NCBI GenBank assembly: GCA_008828725.1
Contig: MEHQ01001868.1
Span: 2,196 to 66,195, forward strand
DNA from: Saccharina japonica
Lineage: Eukaryota; Sar; Phaeophyceae; Laminariales; Laminariaceae
DNA: 64,000 nucleotides
Direction: 5' to 3'
This document shows, in pieces, positions 44,241 through 55,302 of this stretch. Under the pieces are notes generated by a model. The model made no database searches, had not been told where the DNA came from, and worked only from the letters and a program-made list of their open reading frames with translations. Each line of letters starts with the position of its first letter. Position 1 is the first letter of the stretch. Made by a program: the position numbers and the translations under genes.

Positions 44241-45690
44241 GGATACGTGACACTTCCTACTCAGTTCCGTTTCGTTCTCGTGCCACACACGAGAGTCCAG
44301 GAAAGAGAAGCGGAAATAACAAAAAACAAAAATTGAATACGTACGTAGTAGCTAAGCAACCAACGTAAGTCCTAGGAAAATACGGAGGGGCGGAGAGACA
44401 AAGGCAAAAGCGATCACGGCAAAATGAATAAATAGTAAAACAAAATAAATGATTCGAGGGGCTGTACGAGGTAGCATCGCTGTCGTGCCCCCCTTGAGAA
44501 GCTACAACGGGCAATACACCAAGCAAAAACAAACAAACAAACAAACAAACAGACAGACAAACAAACAAACAAACAGACAAAGGGAAAAAAAGACCACCAG
44601 AAATAACCAAGGAAAAAAACAACAACAAAAAACAAAAAAAAACACCCAGTTCGCCATCCACCAAGCCAGGTAGTACTTCTTCCTCATCACAGGGATAAGA
44701 ACGAGAGTAACAATGAAACTAAAAAGACGAAACGAAAAAACACAACAGGGCCGCGTTCGAAGCAGCTACAGAGGTGCGCGGCACGGGTAGTCTAGGCGGG
44801 ACTTACTAGTCAGCCTGGTACCTTGCTATCCTGTTGGCTGTCTCCCTCCTGCTCTCATCAACCGCGGTTTCCGTACGACTGTTGCCCCCCCCCCTCCCAT
44901 TCCCTTGTGCACCCCCCGCAACGGATGCGTGGCGCTGTCTACTCAGTTTCGCCTCGACCTCGTGCCACCGGACCATTAACTGTTCAGCCGCTTCGAGGAC
45001 CCCCCTGTACCACTTGCCCACTTTAGTTGCTGCAACGGTCCACACTGCGGTCTCTACTCCAAACACCAACGGGACTTGTGCCATGGACCCCTTGGTGGCT
45101 TGAAACACCTTGAGGTCTTCAGCAAGGCATCTCTGCCAGGACTTTGGTTGTCCGCCCGGTCTGCGTCCCTCCCCACCCATCATGGTCCCGAACATCACCC
45201 GACTGGGTAGTCGCCCCTTGGGTTGCCGTGCCACGGCTCCCGCAAAGAACAGCCGTCGTTTAGGGATCCTCGTTTCGATGCTCTCGCATCTTGTCTGCTT
45301 GAGAGCCTTTGCGTACGAGAGGGTCCTATAGTCGCCACGCTGCCGACGCTGGAAGCCAATGACACACAGGAGGATTTTGTGGTGCACCGATCGGAGCCTG
45401 GCGAAGTGTTGTGCACTGAGGGTCCACGTCACACATCCGTACAGCAGGGTCTCAATCACCTCGGCCTTCAACATGCGGACTTCAAGTCGAGCCGTCTTCA
45501 TGTCGTACAACTCTGGTCCGAACCGTTTGAAGCACGCCCACATGAGACGGATCAGTCGTTCGATTTCGAGTGAGAGGTCAGCGTCTTCGTGGATAATGCC
45601 GCCGAGGTACAAGAACTGGCTCGTCTGTCATACCTCTGACCAGCTGCTTCGAAGGCAGCCGAGGCTTCGGCCGACTCACACCATCCACGC
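44240..45690 (-). mobile_element. LINE, 5'-truncated, with reiterated 3' modules
   Basis: Order on the minus strand: RT-proximal sequence from 45690 (EAASAAFEAAGQRY-like, one frameshift), the open frame 45612-44806, 3' UTR, block X (about 44690-44300), then the start of another tail module (GGCACGAGAACGAAACGG, 44290-44240) cut off by the SINE poly-A. An (ACAA)n run lies at 44525-44580. Confidence 0.75.
44806..45612 (-). CDS. LINE polyprotein C-terminal part (post-reverse-transcriptase), partial
   Basis: A 268-codon frame beginning YLGGIIHEDADLSLEIERLI, then LLYGCVTWTLSAQHFARLRS, IGFQRRQRGDYRTLSYAKAL and MFGTMMGGEGRRPGGQPKSW, with an Arg/Gly/Asn-rich end. This segment follows the catalytic palm and thumb in many algal and oomycete non-LTR elements. 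The catalytic YADD box is not here, being upstream in a full element. The apparent start is a TTG codon and is not a true start. A TGA six codons earlier and a one-base shift near 45630 separate it from further LINE coding, so this is a truncated copy. It would act as an RNA-templated integration enzyme only in a complete element. Confidence 0.85.
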   Translation of the reverse strand: MYLGGIIHEDADLSLEIERLIRLMWACFKRFGPELYDMKTARLEVRMLKAEVIETLLYGCVTWTLSAQHFARLRSVHHKILLCVIGFQRRQRGDYRTLSYAKALKQTRCESIETRIPKRRLFFAGAVARQPKGRLPSRVMFGTMMGGEGRRPGGQPKSWQRCLAEDLKVFQATKGSMAQVPLVFGVETAVWTVAATKVGKWYRGVLEAAEQLMVRWHEVEAKLSRQRHASVAGGAQGNGRGGGNSRTETAVDESRRETANRIARYQAD

Positions 45691-45755
45691 TTGTGTGCGG
45701 GATGTCGACGGGTAGATATAACGGTTTAATGTGAAGAACACACACATATGTATGC
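45690..45755 (+). repeat. R2 3' end fragment
   Basis: GTGTGCGGGATGTCGACGGG, TAGATATAACGGTTTAATGT and a CA-rich end. It abuts the LINE truncation point. Confidence 0.7.
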
Positions 45756-45899
45756 CTATTAATGGACGAGGTCGGCCAATCAACAAGTAAGTGTTGTTAA
45801 TATAATACCTCGCGGAGCAAACCATGTTTGGTGTTTGCACATCATGTTCGGAGATCCGTTACGGCAGTGTGGGTGTTGTTCACATTTAAACACACAACT

Positions 45900-46238
45900 C
45901 GGTGTCCCCGGCGGAATGACAGGTGCATCTCGTCCCTGTGTGTCAAGATCGTGGGTTCGAGCCCCCCCGAGTGCATGCTCGTAGGGACTTTGTCTCGCAA
46001 AATAGTATCGTGACAAGCGGAAAGCGCGAGAGCGCGAGTTAGCAAATTCGATGGAAATCATCGAGCGTTGGGAATGCCGAACCCTCTGCGCGATTAAAAT
46101 CAAGGCACGAACCGTAGTGGGGAGGAGGGAGAAGACGCCGCTTTGTGACCCCGGATCTGAGTTACGACTGACCACAATATGGAGAGAGAGGGACATAAGT
46201 GCAAAGATAACAAATTAATGGGATGGAAAAACAAAACA
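45900..46238 (+). mobile_element. tRNA-derived SINE, head type B
   Basis: CGGTGTCCCCGGCGGAATGA, the B box GTGGGTTCGAGCCCCCCCG, a linker (CTCGCAAAATAGTATCG), the common body, and an A-rich tail. Best-preserved type B copy in the window. Confidence 0.85.
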
Positions 46239-46379
46239 AATTAAAAAAAGAGAAGAATTCGGTGCGTTGGCAGCCCGTCAGCCCGTACAGCCGACGCTCA
46301 ACGGAGGCGCTCCTGGCGTATATATTGATATGCTTATCATACATACGTACACGGTAGGCGCTACGTACGTACGTATTCA

Positions 46380-46580
46380 ATGCGAGTAGATCATTCGATG
46401 AGGGGAAGAAAGGGCTGAAGTCTTCTCGCGATAAAACTTGAACAAAATTCAAGGCACGAATTGGCACGAACCGTAATGGTAAGGAGGGAGAAGCGCCTAC
46501 TTTGTTACCCCGTATGATATCTGAGTTACGGCAAGGAGAGAGAAAGAAAGTAGGGCGAAAATAGAGAAATGGACAAAATA
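46380..46580 (+). mobile_element. SINE, 5'-truncated
   Basis: Starts at GATGAGGGGAAGAAAGGGCT and continues through TCTGAGTTACGGCAAGGAGA to GGACAAAATAG. It has an extra repeat of GGCACGAA in the middle. Confidence 0.75.
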
Positions 46581-46764
46581 GTAAATTCATCGAGAGCGAT
46601 CCCTTCGATTGAACCACACAACAAATCTCAGCCCGCAGAGACGGCGCTCCACAGGGCACGTACCTAGCGTATGTATACGCACTTCAAGTAAGTTCGCTTG
46701 AACTCAAACCCTTATCGTACATGCATCCAATTACTATGCATCAAAAACCTTGTATATATACGTA

Positions 46765-47000
46765 TACGATATGTGTGTGTTCTTCCCATTAAATCTTCAT
46801 TTCTACCCGTTGACATTCAGCACACCCCGTGTCCGTGCCGATTCTTCATCCTAAAAAGGTACTAATAATAGTTCTGTGGTCACAAAACTACGACAGAGAT
46901 ACTACACTCAGCGCTCAGTGCAGTAAGCAGAGCAGACAATACAATGCCATATACGACAGGCAAGACCTACCCTGCTAGCTATACAGGTGCATGAAAGAGA
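46765..47000 (-). repeat. R2, near-complete copy
   Basis: The reverse complement of 1-232 is evident throughout, from GTGTGTGTGTTCTTCCCATT to GCTAGCTATACAGGTGCATG. Confidence 0.85.
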
Positions 47001-47339
47001 TATATACAAGGATATACAAGGTATACTCGTATATTTACAGCAGCATATACATCATACATACCACCAAATGTGCGGCATTCTTCATGAAGCGCAAGGCATT
47101 TTGTACTCGAGTGCAGTACGATGCTGAAATAAATGAATAGATATACATACTCTGTTGAAAGAGTAGCGGACACCATTGCATATATCATAGGTCCACCGCT
47201 GCTGTGCCCTCTACCGCAGATTATCGCGAAGTAACGCTAAGGAGCTGGGCGTCAAGCTTGCGAGAAACATATATAGCCTGGGAATACAATAGAAAACACG
47301 TTCTCTCGCAGTTCCAAGTCTGAAAGTTGGCACTCACTA
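47001..47339. other. Unassigned
   Basis: Short frames only. It leads into the foldback element. Confidence 0.5.
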
Positions 47340-48369
47340 CAGTGGTAACCATCTGAGAACGGTACTTTTTTTTTGTGGGTTCTGCCGATGGCTGTACTGA
47401 AAGAACCAAGGCGACAATTCACACGCCGGTTGTGTCCAACAATGCCCTGAGTGAAAATGAAAATTCGCGTTCGCGTCGATTTTTATATTTTTCAGTTTTG
47501 CTTTAGTTATAGCCTTGAAAGGCTATTTTTGTTCTTTACGGTTAACCGTCCGTACACGGTTTATTTTACGGTTATGTACGGTGCAAAGCCTGTATAATCA
47601 GTACTATAGCGAACTTCGAAAAAAAAAAAGTTTAAAATAGGGAGACGTGCCAGGGGAATCGAACACCTGACCTTCTCGTCTAGAACAGGTCACGATCACC
47701 TGCTGAGCTACATTTAACAAACGTTTAACCGTGGTCGGTTCATGCGGTTTTATCGAAAAGGCCGAAATATTGAAATCGCAACTGAGCAGGTTAGACGATG
47801 GATGTCGGAATACAAGTTGGTTGGTTGGATCCCCTGGTCGTATGCCCCTCTTTGAGCGCGTTTATGTCTGTCCGACTTCGTTATAGTACTGGTTTCATAG
47901 CGAATTAGTGTTTTACTACCAGTGACGGCGCCAAACCGTAAAGAACCGCTATTTTTGGTAAGGATTGCAAATGGTCAATTTTCAATATATTTATTTTCGG
48001 CTGGCTCAGGAAACCACATTACTCCGGGAACACATTTTCAATATCGGGTCTATAATGTGGTTTCCTGAGCCAGCCGAAAATAAATATATTGAAAATTGAC
48101 CATTTGATTTTCAATATCGGGTCTCCTGAGCCAGCCGAAAATAAATATATTGAAAATTGACCATTTGCAATCCTTACCAAAAATAGCATTTCAAGGCTAT
48201 AACTAAAGCAAAACTGAAAAATATAAAAATCGACGCGAACGCGAATTTTCATTTTCACTCAGGGCATTGTTGGACACAACCGGCGTGTGAATTGTCGCCT
48301 TGGTTCTTTCAGTACAGCCATCGGCAGAACCCACAAAAAAAAAGTACCGTTCTCAGATGATTACTACTG
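47340..48369. mobile_element. Foldback element FB2 with near-identical arms, flanked by TA
   Basis: CAGTGGTAACCATCTGAGAA opens the element and TTCTCAGATGATTACTACTG closes it, each next to TA. Arms of about 185 bp (47340-47528 and 48184-48369) are nearly identical, including AAAATTCGCGTTCGCGTCGA. A second nested inverted repeat (about 47960-48020 with 48052-48105 and 48125-48188) holds GGCTGGCTCAGGAAACCACA. CAGT ends with a TA target resemble Tc1/pogo-type elements. A tRNA-like segment lies inside. No transposase. Confidence 0.88.
47641..47716 (-). pseudogene. tRNA-like segment inside FB2
   Basis: The minus strand has TAGCTCAGCAGG (a match to the A box TRGCNNAGYNGG) and GGTGTTCGATTCC (B box) at tRNA-like spacing. 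I could not form an acceptor stem or a sound anticodon arm, so it is a tRNA relic or pol III promoter, not a working tRNA. Confidence 0.6.
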
Positions 48370-48374
48370 TAAGG

Positions 48375-48920
48375 TGTTGTGTTCGCCATATGGCTCAAGG
48401 GCCCTCATCAGGCTAAAAACATAAGAGCACCGCTGCAGTCTTGAAAAAAAAGGGATTGTTGGAGTTTTGCAATACCAATATTTCTGGTATAATTTCGACC
48501 TTTCATGACTCCCTACATAAAACGTCATTTATAAGATACAATTCGGACGACCAGACCTACGAATACTCCCTGGAGGCAGTTTTAGACGCAGGCCGTGGGC
48601 ATCATTTTCGTCTCAGACGCCGGATCGTCACGACGTATAGGCCGTGGGCATTATTTTCGGCTCAGACGCCGGATCGACACGGCGCCTCTTTTGGAAGTCA
48701 GTTGAGCATACTTGGAGAGACGCGTCAGGCCGACAAAGAGCAAGCGCTCTCCATTACCGCTCGTGGTCCGTGCCACTCGCTGTAGAGTCATGGAGCCATA
48801 CGACACTCACTGCTGTCCTTGCCGCCGCTATAATGTATTGCTTACAGTCTGGTCGCATCTGCGCACGGGGGTCGGTATACCAGTCCATATCGGTTTACCG
48901 TGCTCTCACACGCCTACACA
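48375..48920. other. Unassigned
   Basis: Includes a short direct repeat (GGCCGTGGGCAT.ATTTTCG at 48588-48615 and 48640-48665). Frames of about 115-180 codons run into the SINE and have no recognisable motif. Confidence 0.45.
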
Positions 48921-49271
48921 TTTTTTGTTTCTTTTTTTCTTTTTCTTTTCATCCAGTTTCATCCCATTTATTATCTTCGCCCTTCCTTTCTCTCTCCTTC
49001 CTATAATAGTCGTAACTCAGATCCGGGGTCACAAAGTAGGCTTTTCTCCCTCCTCCCCCACTACGGTGCTTGCCTTGCACTTTTATAGCGAGAATTTTTC
49101 AGCACTTTCTTCCCTCGTCAACTCTCGTCGAAGTTTGCTTACCCACGCTATAATATGCGCTCTCGACAGTCGGTGTCATTTGAGAATAAAAACCTCCATG
49201 GGGAAATTCGAACCCTCGACATCCGGCCCAAAAGGCTTCGTGGCTACCAGTTAGACCACCGGGGCGACCGG
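48921..49271 (-). mobile_element. tRNA-derived SINE, head type A, full length
   Basis: The minus strand reads GGTCGCCCCGGTGGTCTAAC at the start (TGGTCTAACTGG resembles an A box) and GAGGGTTCGAATTTCC (B box). The body follows, and the A-rich tail is at 48950-48921. A (TTG)n run follows the head at 49272-49298. Confidence 0.9.
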
Positions 49272-49287
49272 CTATTGTTGTTGTTGT

Positions 49288-49400
49288 TGTTGTTGTCTTC
49301 ACATTAAACCCGTTCTTTCTACTCAACCACATCAGTACACCCAGTGCCTGTCCTGATTCCCAGTCCTAGAGAGATACAAATCATGTGGTCACAGACTGTG
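49288..49400 (-). repeat. R2 3' part, diverged
   Basis: TTCACATTAAACCCGTTCTT, CCCAGTGCCTGTCCTGATTC and TGTGGTCACAGACTG in R2 order (reverse). Confidence 0.65.
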
Positions 49401-51143
49401 AAACAAAGAACCAAAACAAAATAAACGCAAATTAATGGGTAGAGCAAGTGAGATGCGTAACGTACCGGGTACGAGAACACAGCGACACGAGCCGAACCAA
49501 AAAATAAGAACAAAAATACAAATAAAAAAAACAAATTCTGAAATGAAACATAATACAAATGACGCAGGGAGACAGAAGCGCCTCTAGAAGAAAAGCACAC
49601 GTGCCCAAGAGGAACAGATAACTGCTGCACGGGCGAGGCAACACGAAAGCTATTACATACTGATATATACCAGATTAAACATCAAACATATTACGCCTTA
49701 GAACATTCAGCGTATTGCGAGAGGTCTCCACGTCGCAGCAGCAAACACATATATACGGTATGCTGTAGATTAATAGAGTGCTTGCAGAAAGTAGACAACC
49801 GGTGCGTACTCAGTCGCGGCAAGCATGCATGCGCTCTTCTCGAGCCCTCACCTCGTCTTGACTATGTATCGCAGATACGTTTTGCACTGGATGTCGATAA
49901 CCGGCTACGAGTATCGTTGGCAGGTTGGCTGAAGCAGCGCGGACACTGGGTGTGGTGGATGTCGTGTGTATAGCAAGAAAAACACACGCTCACATATTAT
50001 GTTTCAAGGTTTATAACAAGAAGAGCGACGCGGAAAAACCACAGCGGACAGACAGTTCTGCCCGTCCCGTGTTTGATGTACCGTAGTAGTATAAGATACA
50101 GCACTATTATTAATACTACACAACAGTAGTTACTATTTAATACCTGGTAGTACAGCTATTAATAGTAGTTATTAATACGATAATTCGTACCAGGTATACC
50201 GTTTATCTTTTTATACATACTATATATTTACGAGTTTGAATATATTATATAATATAATACTTCGTGTATCATATGAAGAATGCTACATAATGCGGCGTGT
50301 AATGGCGAGGAGATATGATACATACGAAGGAGATACGAGTATATGGTCCATCCGGGACATTATTTCTATTCACGTTTTATACTATACCGAGTTTAAAAAA
50401 GAAAGTTGAACATTGAAAATTGTATATTCGTGATCGCAAAGACAAGACGAATCGGTGCTGAAATTTTGAACGAAAACAAAATTTCACGCTAATAACAAGT
50501 AAATATGCAACACAGCATCAAGAAAAAAAACACCAAGACCGGCCAAAATTGGCCAAAATCAGTCGTTTTGGGGTAAATCCTCAATATCTAACGAACTTTC
50601 GCTTTCCAGGAAAAACTAAAAAAAAGCCCTGCGCGTTTGGCTTCAATCCATCGTTTGCCGCCCTCTAAAATAAAATTCCACACACAATTATTTAATGTAA
50701 ACTTGAACAAAACGACCTCCAAACTCCGCATTTTTGCCGATATCTCCGTCAGTTTATCGATTTTTTTCAAACAGAAAAAAAGCCCAGGCGCAAATGTGAC
50801 GAGCTAGGTAAATACGCAGTCTAAATATTGTGTGGCAACATTACAATCCACCTAAGCTTGGACCAGATATTCACGTTTTTTGCAAACATCAGGCTAAATA
50901 ATAATAATTAAAAAAAAAATCGACGTGTTATTATCTCCGTCTCAAGAGGGCCGTTTTAAGGGCATCTCTGTTTTTTTCAACAACCTACCCATACCCGAGA
51001 TAAGTGTTCCTTGGTGATGGAGGAATTTCGGATATTTGGAGCCGGACGGACTATATGATAAACCTGCCGCACGCTTCGTCGGGTACGTGGTGCGTGGTGG
51101 TGGTGGTGTGGTGATGTGGTGATTGTGGTGATGTTATTTTGGT
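49401..51143. other. Unassigned, AT-rich; R2 fragment at about 49917-49990
   Basis: Contains an R2-like GCGGACACTGGGTGTGGTGG. 50080-50300 is rich in TATTAATA. No gene. Confidence 0.45.
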
Positions 51144-51300
51144 GTGTGTGTGTGTGTGTGTGTTCTTCACATTAAACCTTCCTTTCTACCCGTCGACATC
51201 CAGCACACCCAGTGTCCGTGCCTATTCATCATCCTAAAAAGGTACCAGTTCTGTGGTCACAAAACTACGACACAGAGATACTACGCTCAGTGTGGGGTGT
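51144..51300 (-). repeat. R2, 3' half
   Basis: (GT)n run 51144-51164, then TTCTTCACATTAAACCTTCC through ACGACACAGAGATACTACGC. The 5' half is missing. Confidence 0.8.
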
Positions 51301-51489
51301 CTTGACACCACTTCTAGTTGTGATGATAATCCGTTATTTCTACCCAACTATTTAATAGTATGTATATATACTTCGATGATCACATTATTATATATCTCGT
51401 ACAGCAGTATATCGATGATCACATCATTATGTGTTATGTACATTATTGATGACGCAGAACTTTGGTCACGGTATTACGATCGTTGAACA

Positions 51490-52085
51490 TTTTCAAATGG
51501 TTGCCACCCACGGAACCTTATTGTGGCTCGGTACTATTTTTAGCAGGGTACTTATTTAGTATTTCCTCCTCTATTCCTTTGTCTCTCGTGTTTGGCATGA
51601 AGACCAAACGGAATTGAGCAGCAAGCGCCACGCGCCACACATCCTCCGTTGTATGGGTGGCGCCCTAGGGGATGGCGAGAGGGGGAAGCAACGGTTCGTA
51701 AGGACATAGTAGCTGACGAAAGCAGGTTGGAGACGCCAGACAGTGTAGCAAGGTACCAGACTAACTATTAAATAGTGGGAATAACCTGTCTGGTCTGTAC
51801 TACCGGTACAAAACCTGCCTCGGCTGCCTGGAGTTAAGCACCCGTTCAGAATTGGAATTTGTATCTCACACTAATTCCAAGTATTTCCCCTCCGAAAGAC
51901 GTGCGACCAGTTCTCGAGGGGTTAAGGTGTGCTTTGGCTGCCTACCATTTCCTTTTGTTCTTAGTCTTCCTCTGTATACGTTGTTTTCATTTCACTTCAC
52001 TTTATTTCACTTTATTCTATATTATCTGTCACATCATCTTCGGGAGAAGCAGGACATTTATTTTCTTTCTGGGTGTGCTTTAGAG
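51490..52085 (+). mobile_element. LINE block X end plus tail and 3' UTR
   Basis: GTGTTTGGCATGAAGACCAA, GTTGTATGGGTGGCGCC and GCAAGGTACCAGACTAACTA, then UTR GCTTTGGCTGCCTACC and CTGTCACATCATCTTCGG. Same order as the pieces at 4 and 37 kb. Confidence 0.7.
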
Positions 52086-52385
52086 GAGAGGTGTTACCCC
52101 TTTGCCAATTACCCGGGTACTCTCGAGTATTCCCGGCTTGTTATTGCCCGTCACGGGTACGAGTAGCACTTACTTCATACTCGCCGAGTATTTGGGGTCC
52201 GGGCAACCGGGTACCCGGCTGTTAGATGGGTACCGTTAGCCGGATACTGGGGTGTCAAACGAGTACCTACTGTTAAATGGGCACCCGGATACCCGCGCTG
52301 AATAGACGTAAATACTCCCAAGGACCAGGGTATTACTTTCCAAAAAATGGCAAGGTACCCGTTTAAGACGGGTACTCGTCGGATA
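52086..52385. repeat. GGGTAC(C/T)-rich palindromic stretch
   Basis: Recurrent ACCCGGGTAC, CGGGTACCCGG and TACCCGTTTAAGACGGGTA. Similar in character to 23130-23700, but no shared ends were found. Confidence 0.6.
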
Positions 52386-52389
52386 ACAC

Positions 52390-52450
52390 CTCTAGTGTGC
52401 TGGATGTCGACGAGCAGAAAGGACGGTTTAATGTGAACAACACACGATGA
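52390..52450 (+). repeat. R2 3' end fragment
   Basis: GTGTGCTGGATGTCGACGAG, CAGAAAGGACGGTTTAATGT, then CACACGATG. Confidence 0.7.
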
Positions 52451-52698
52451 GATTGCCACAGTTCCTTCTCTTATATAATAATACTCATACATCAGTATAG
52501 TCACACCATACACATGTATTTCGAGGTAATATATGTAAAACAGTATTAAATGTCGTACCCCAAGTTCCGTTACTACTATCGTTCGGTAACGGTACGCCAA
52601 TAATAAGTAATAGGTGATACTTAGGTCTCACTATTAAGTAGTAGCCGCAGCAGTTAACTTAGACTACGGGTTTGTTTTATTTAGTACATTATTATTAG

Positions 52699-53046
52699 CC
52701 GGTCGCCCCGGTAGTGTATGTAGTGGTCAGCTTCAAAGACTACTACCATTGGTACCCAGGATCGAATCCCACCGTGGTGAGAGATTTTGTCTTTATTTGA
52801 AAAAATAAAAAGGAACCAATTGCTGAGAGCGCCTTCGTGGCGTGGGTAGGCGGAATCCGACGCAATTCGACGAGGGAAGAAAGTGCTGAAACATTCTCGC
52901 GATAAAAATGCAAGGCAAGAACCGTAGTGGGGGGGGAGGGAGAAGAGCCTACTTTGTGACCCTGGATCTGAGTTACGTCCAGGAAGGAGAGAGAAAGGAA
53001 GGGCGAAGATAATAAATGGGATGGACAAAAAAAAAAAAAAAAAAAA
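52699..53046 (+). mobile_element. tRNA-derived SINE, head type A, full length
   Basis: GCCGGTCGCCCCGGTAGTGT, the B-box-like CAGGATCGAATCCCACC, body, and a poly-A run ending at 53046. The sharp head and tail make this one of the cleanest copies. Confidence 0.9.
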
Positions 53047-53299
53047 GTAACAGGAGTGGTCCAACTTCTCAAAAACGGTACCTTGTTTGGTAGACAAATT
53101 GAATACGGTACTGACTGACTGTATCGACCAACATGTTGCGGAGGACTGGCAGCTGCTACTATTAATAAGTAACTACAGAGTATTAATTGGTCGTTAGGGT
53201 GGGTATTTTTCTTTTGATATAGGAGAGTAGGAGTACTCGTAGTTTCGAATTGATTATTTAAACTGACCTGCCGACCGACGCCCAATGTGTTGTGGTGAC

Positions 53300-55294
53300 T
53301 AGAGATGGGCACCGGATAGAGAAAAGAACGGTTAACCGCGGTTTTTGGAAACCCATCAGGCGTGTGTGCTTAGTCGTTTTTTCAAAATAAAAAATGGCGG
53401 TTTTTGAGGTCCGGTTAACAGGTTAGCCGGTTAACCGGTTAAACCGGATAAAACACACATCTACGAACACTAAAACGTGCCAGTGAACATGACAACATTA
53501 ACGCTGGTTGATCCGACGTCTATTGTACCTACTCTTTTTTTTTTCTTTTTTTTTTTTTCTACTCTAGAACGTATCAACTACGATACTGCAGCAATGAACA
53601 CGGCGGCCATACGTGGGCGTGGGGAGAGAGAGGGTGGTAGCCTGGAAGTCGGTGGATCCACTGCGGCACAAACCCCCTTCCCTCTCCCCGCACACCCAAC
53701 ACTACCCAACACTCGCACACACCAACACACACACCACCCATCTCTGCTCGCAACTTCAACACACCACCACTCCAACATGAGCCAAGAGGTGGTTGTAGTC
53801 GATGACGTGGCTGCGGCAAACGACGACAGCAGTAGCTCTGACGAGCCAATATTTGCCGGTTCGGACCCCAGACGAGCCAATCTTTGTGTTGAGTATTTAA
53901 ACGGTTGGAGCATTTTCGAAATGCAGTTTGTTTGTAATTTAATTTGTGACAGTTACTTTCCAGTTAGACTGGCGGGAGCGTTCATACTCAACGGCCTTCT
54001 AGACAAAAGCCTGGTTCACAGATGTTTTCCCCCTTGTACACCCCTTCTACCCACCGGCTCGTCCTTCGTTTACAGTAGGCGGGTCAGGATATTTTGATTT
54101 TGCAGAAGGTTCGAGTCTTGTCCGGTAGACTAACGAGAAGGGTGACTGTTGCTTGTACTCGTCGCACGACGCTATAACCCTGATGGTGGTTTGTGCAGTT
54201 TCGGGAGCATGCAGTGTGCGGGTCTGGTTGTAGTGGTTTCGCTGACAATCGACGCTTTTCCAAGTAGTAGTACCAGGTAATACAATATACTCGAAGAGGC
54301 GCAGTTGCAGTTGCGAACATAACCAATATTAACGCACTTATGTGATGGGGCATCTGTTGTTGTTATTCAGTTTCCCAATCACTGGCTCCACGCTACGTAG
54401 CCTCTTCAAGCCCCTCGGCTTTTTGCATCGCAGCGTGCATTATTTTCTCTTTATTTATGTCTTTCCCTTCCAGCTTCCGCCTTTTTTTGGATTTCGTTTT
54501 ATTTTGGCACCTTAACGCCACGGTTAGCTCACATGGCTTTCGTCTCCATCGTAACCCGCTTGCTGTTGGCATATCGAAGCTTTTTCTTCTCGTATGGCGT
54601 GCTTGTCTCACGCTTGAGGCTATATACTACAATATAGCGTTGAAGCCTCATCATGAGGTGGGCAATATTTGTGTCCTCACTAAATTGTTTCGAATAGCCG
54701 TACCTGCGACCCCCTTTCCGATTTTTGGGATGATATGATCATTTGATGGTCGTGGGATCTGCATGTACGACTATTCAGGGTGGGCTAATGTGCTGATATC
54801 ACGTAGCTATGAGGCGGTGCAATACGTAGTATTACGAGTATAGAGTATAGATAGACAAATAAATGCGTACGGACGTGTATGCGATCACGTGACGTGCTAG
54901 ATACGGAAATGTCTCCGTAGATCGTACATGTATGAAGATACATGGATAGTGGGATCAGCCTGTGGTACTTGGCTGAGCCCTACCTTCGTACTCCGTTCTT
55001 ATGCCCTATCGAGCTCTACCATGAGATAAGCAACACGAAGAACTTTGCCATTAATAGGGAGAAGCGTGTCCTGGCCAGCATGAACATTCCTGTGTCCTGT
55101 GATGAGGGTCTTACTTTCACACTTGGGAAGTGCGCAACAAGGGTGCAAGTCAAAGAAAACCACATATATATGGTTTTCAATATTATGGATGATTTACCGC
55201 ATCAAAACCGGTTAAACTGGTTATTTATATTTGAGAACAACGCCTCCTATCCGATTTTCGGTTTATCGAATATGCCATCCGGTGCCCATCTCTA
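53300..55294 (+). mobile_element. hAT-type element hAT-1 (1,995 bp) with 8-bp target duplication
   Basis: Ends TAGAGATGGGCACCGG and CCGGTGCCCATCTCTA, flanked by GTGGTGAC at 53292-53299 and again at 55295-55302. Subterminal sequence is rich in GGTTAACCGG and ACCGGTTAAAC words. The 8-bp duplication and the T/CAGRGRTGGGCA-like end fit the hAT superfamily. Two internal plus frames exist: 53777-54097 (starts MSQEVVVVDDVAAANDD, Ser/Asp-rich) and 54942-55295. I cannot match either to a transposase (no hATC dimerisation motif), so the element is likely non-autonomous or carries foreign sequence. Confidence 0.85.
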
Positions 55295-55302
55295 GTGGTG
55301 AC

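Noticed and set aside
44414..44664. Leu/Phe/Val/Cys-rich minus frames
   Set aside because: They arise from the (ACAA)n and T-rich LINE 3' UTR.
47641..47716. Functional tRNA gene
   Set aside because: A and B boxes are present but no acceptor stem or proper anticodon arm can be formed.
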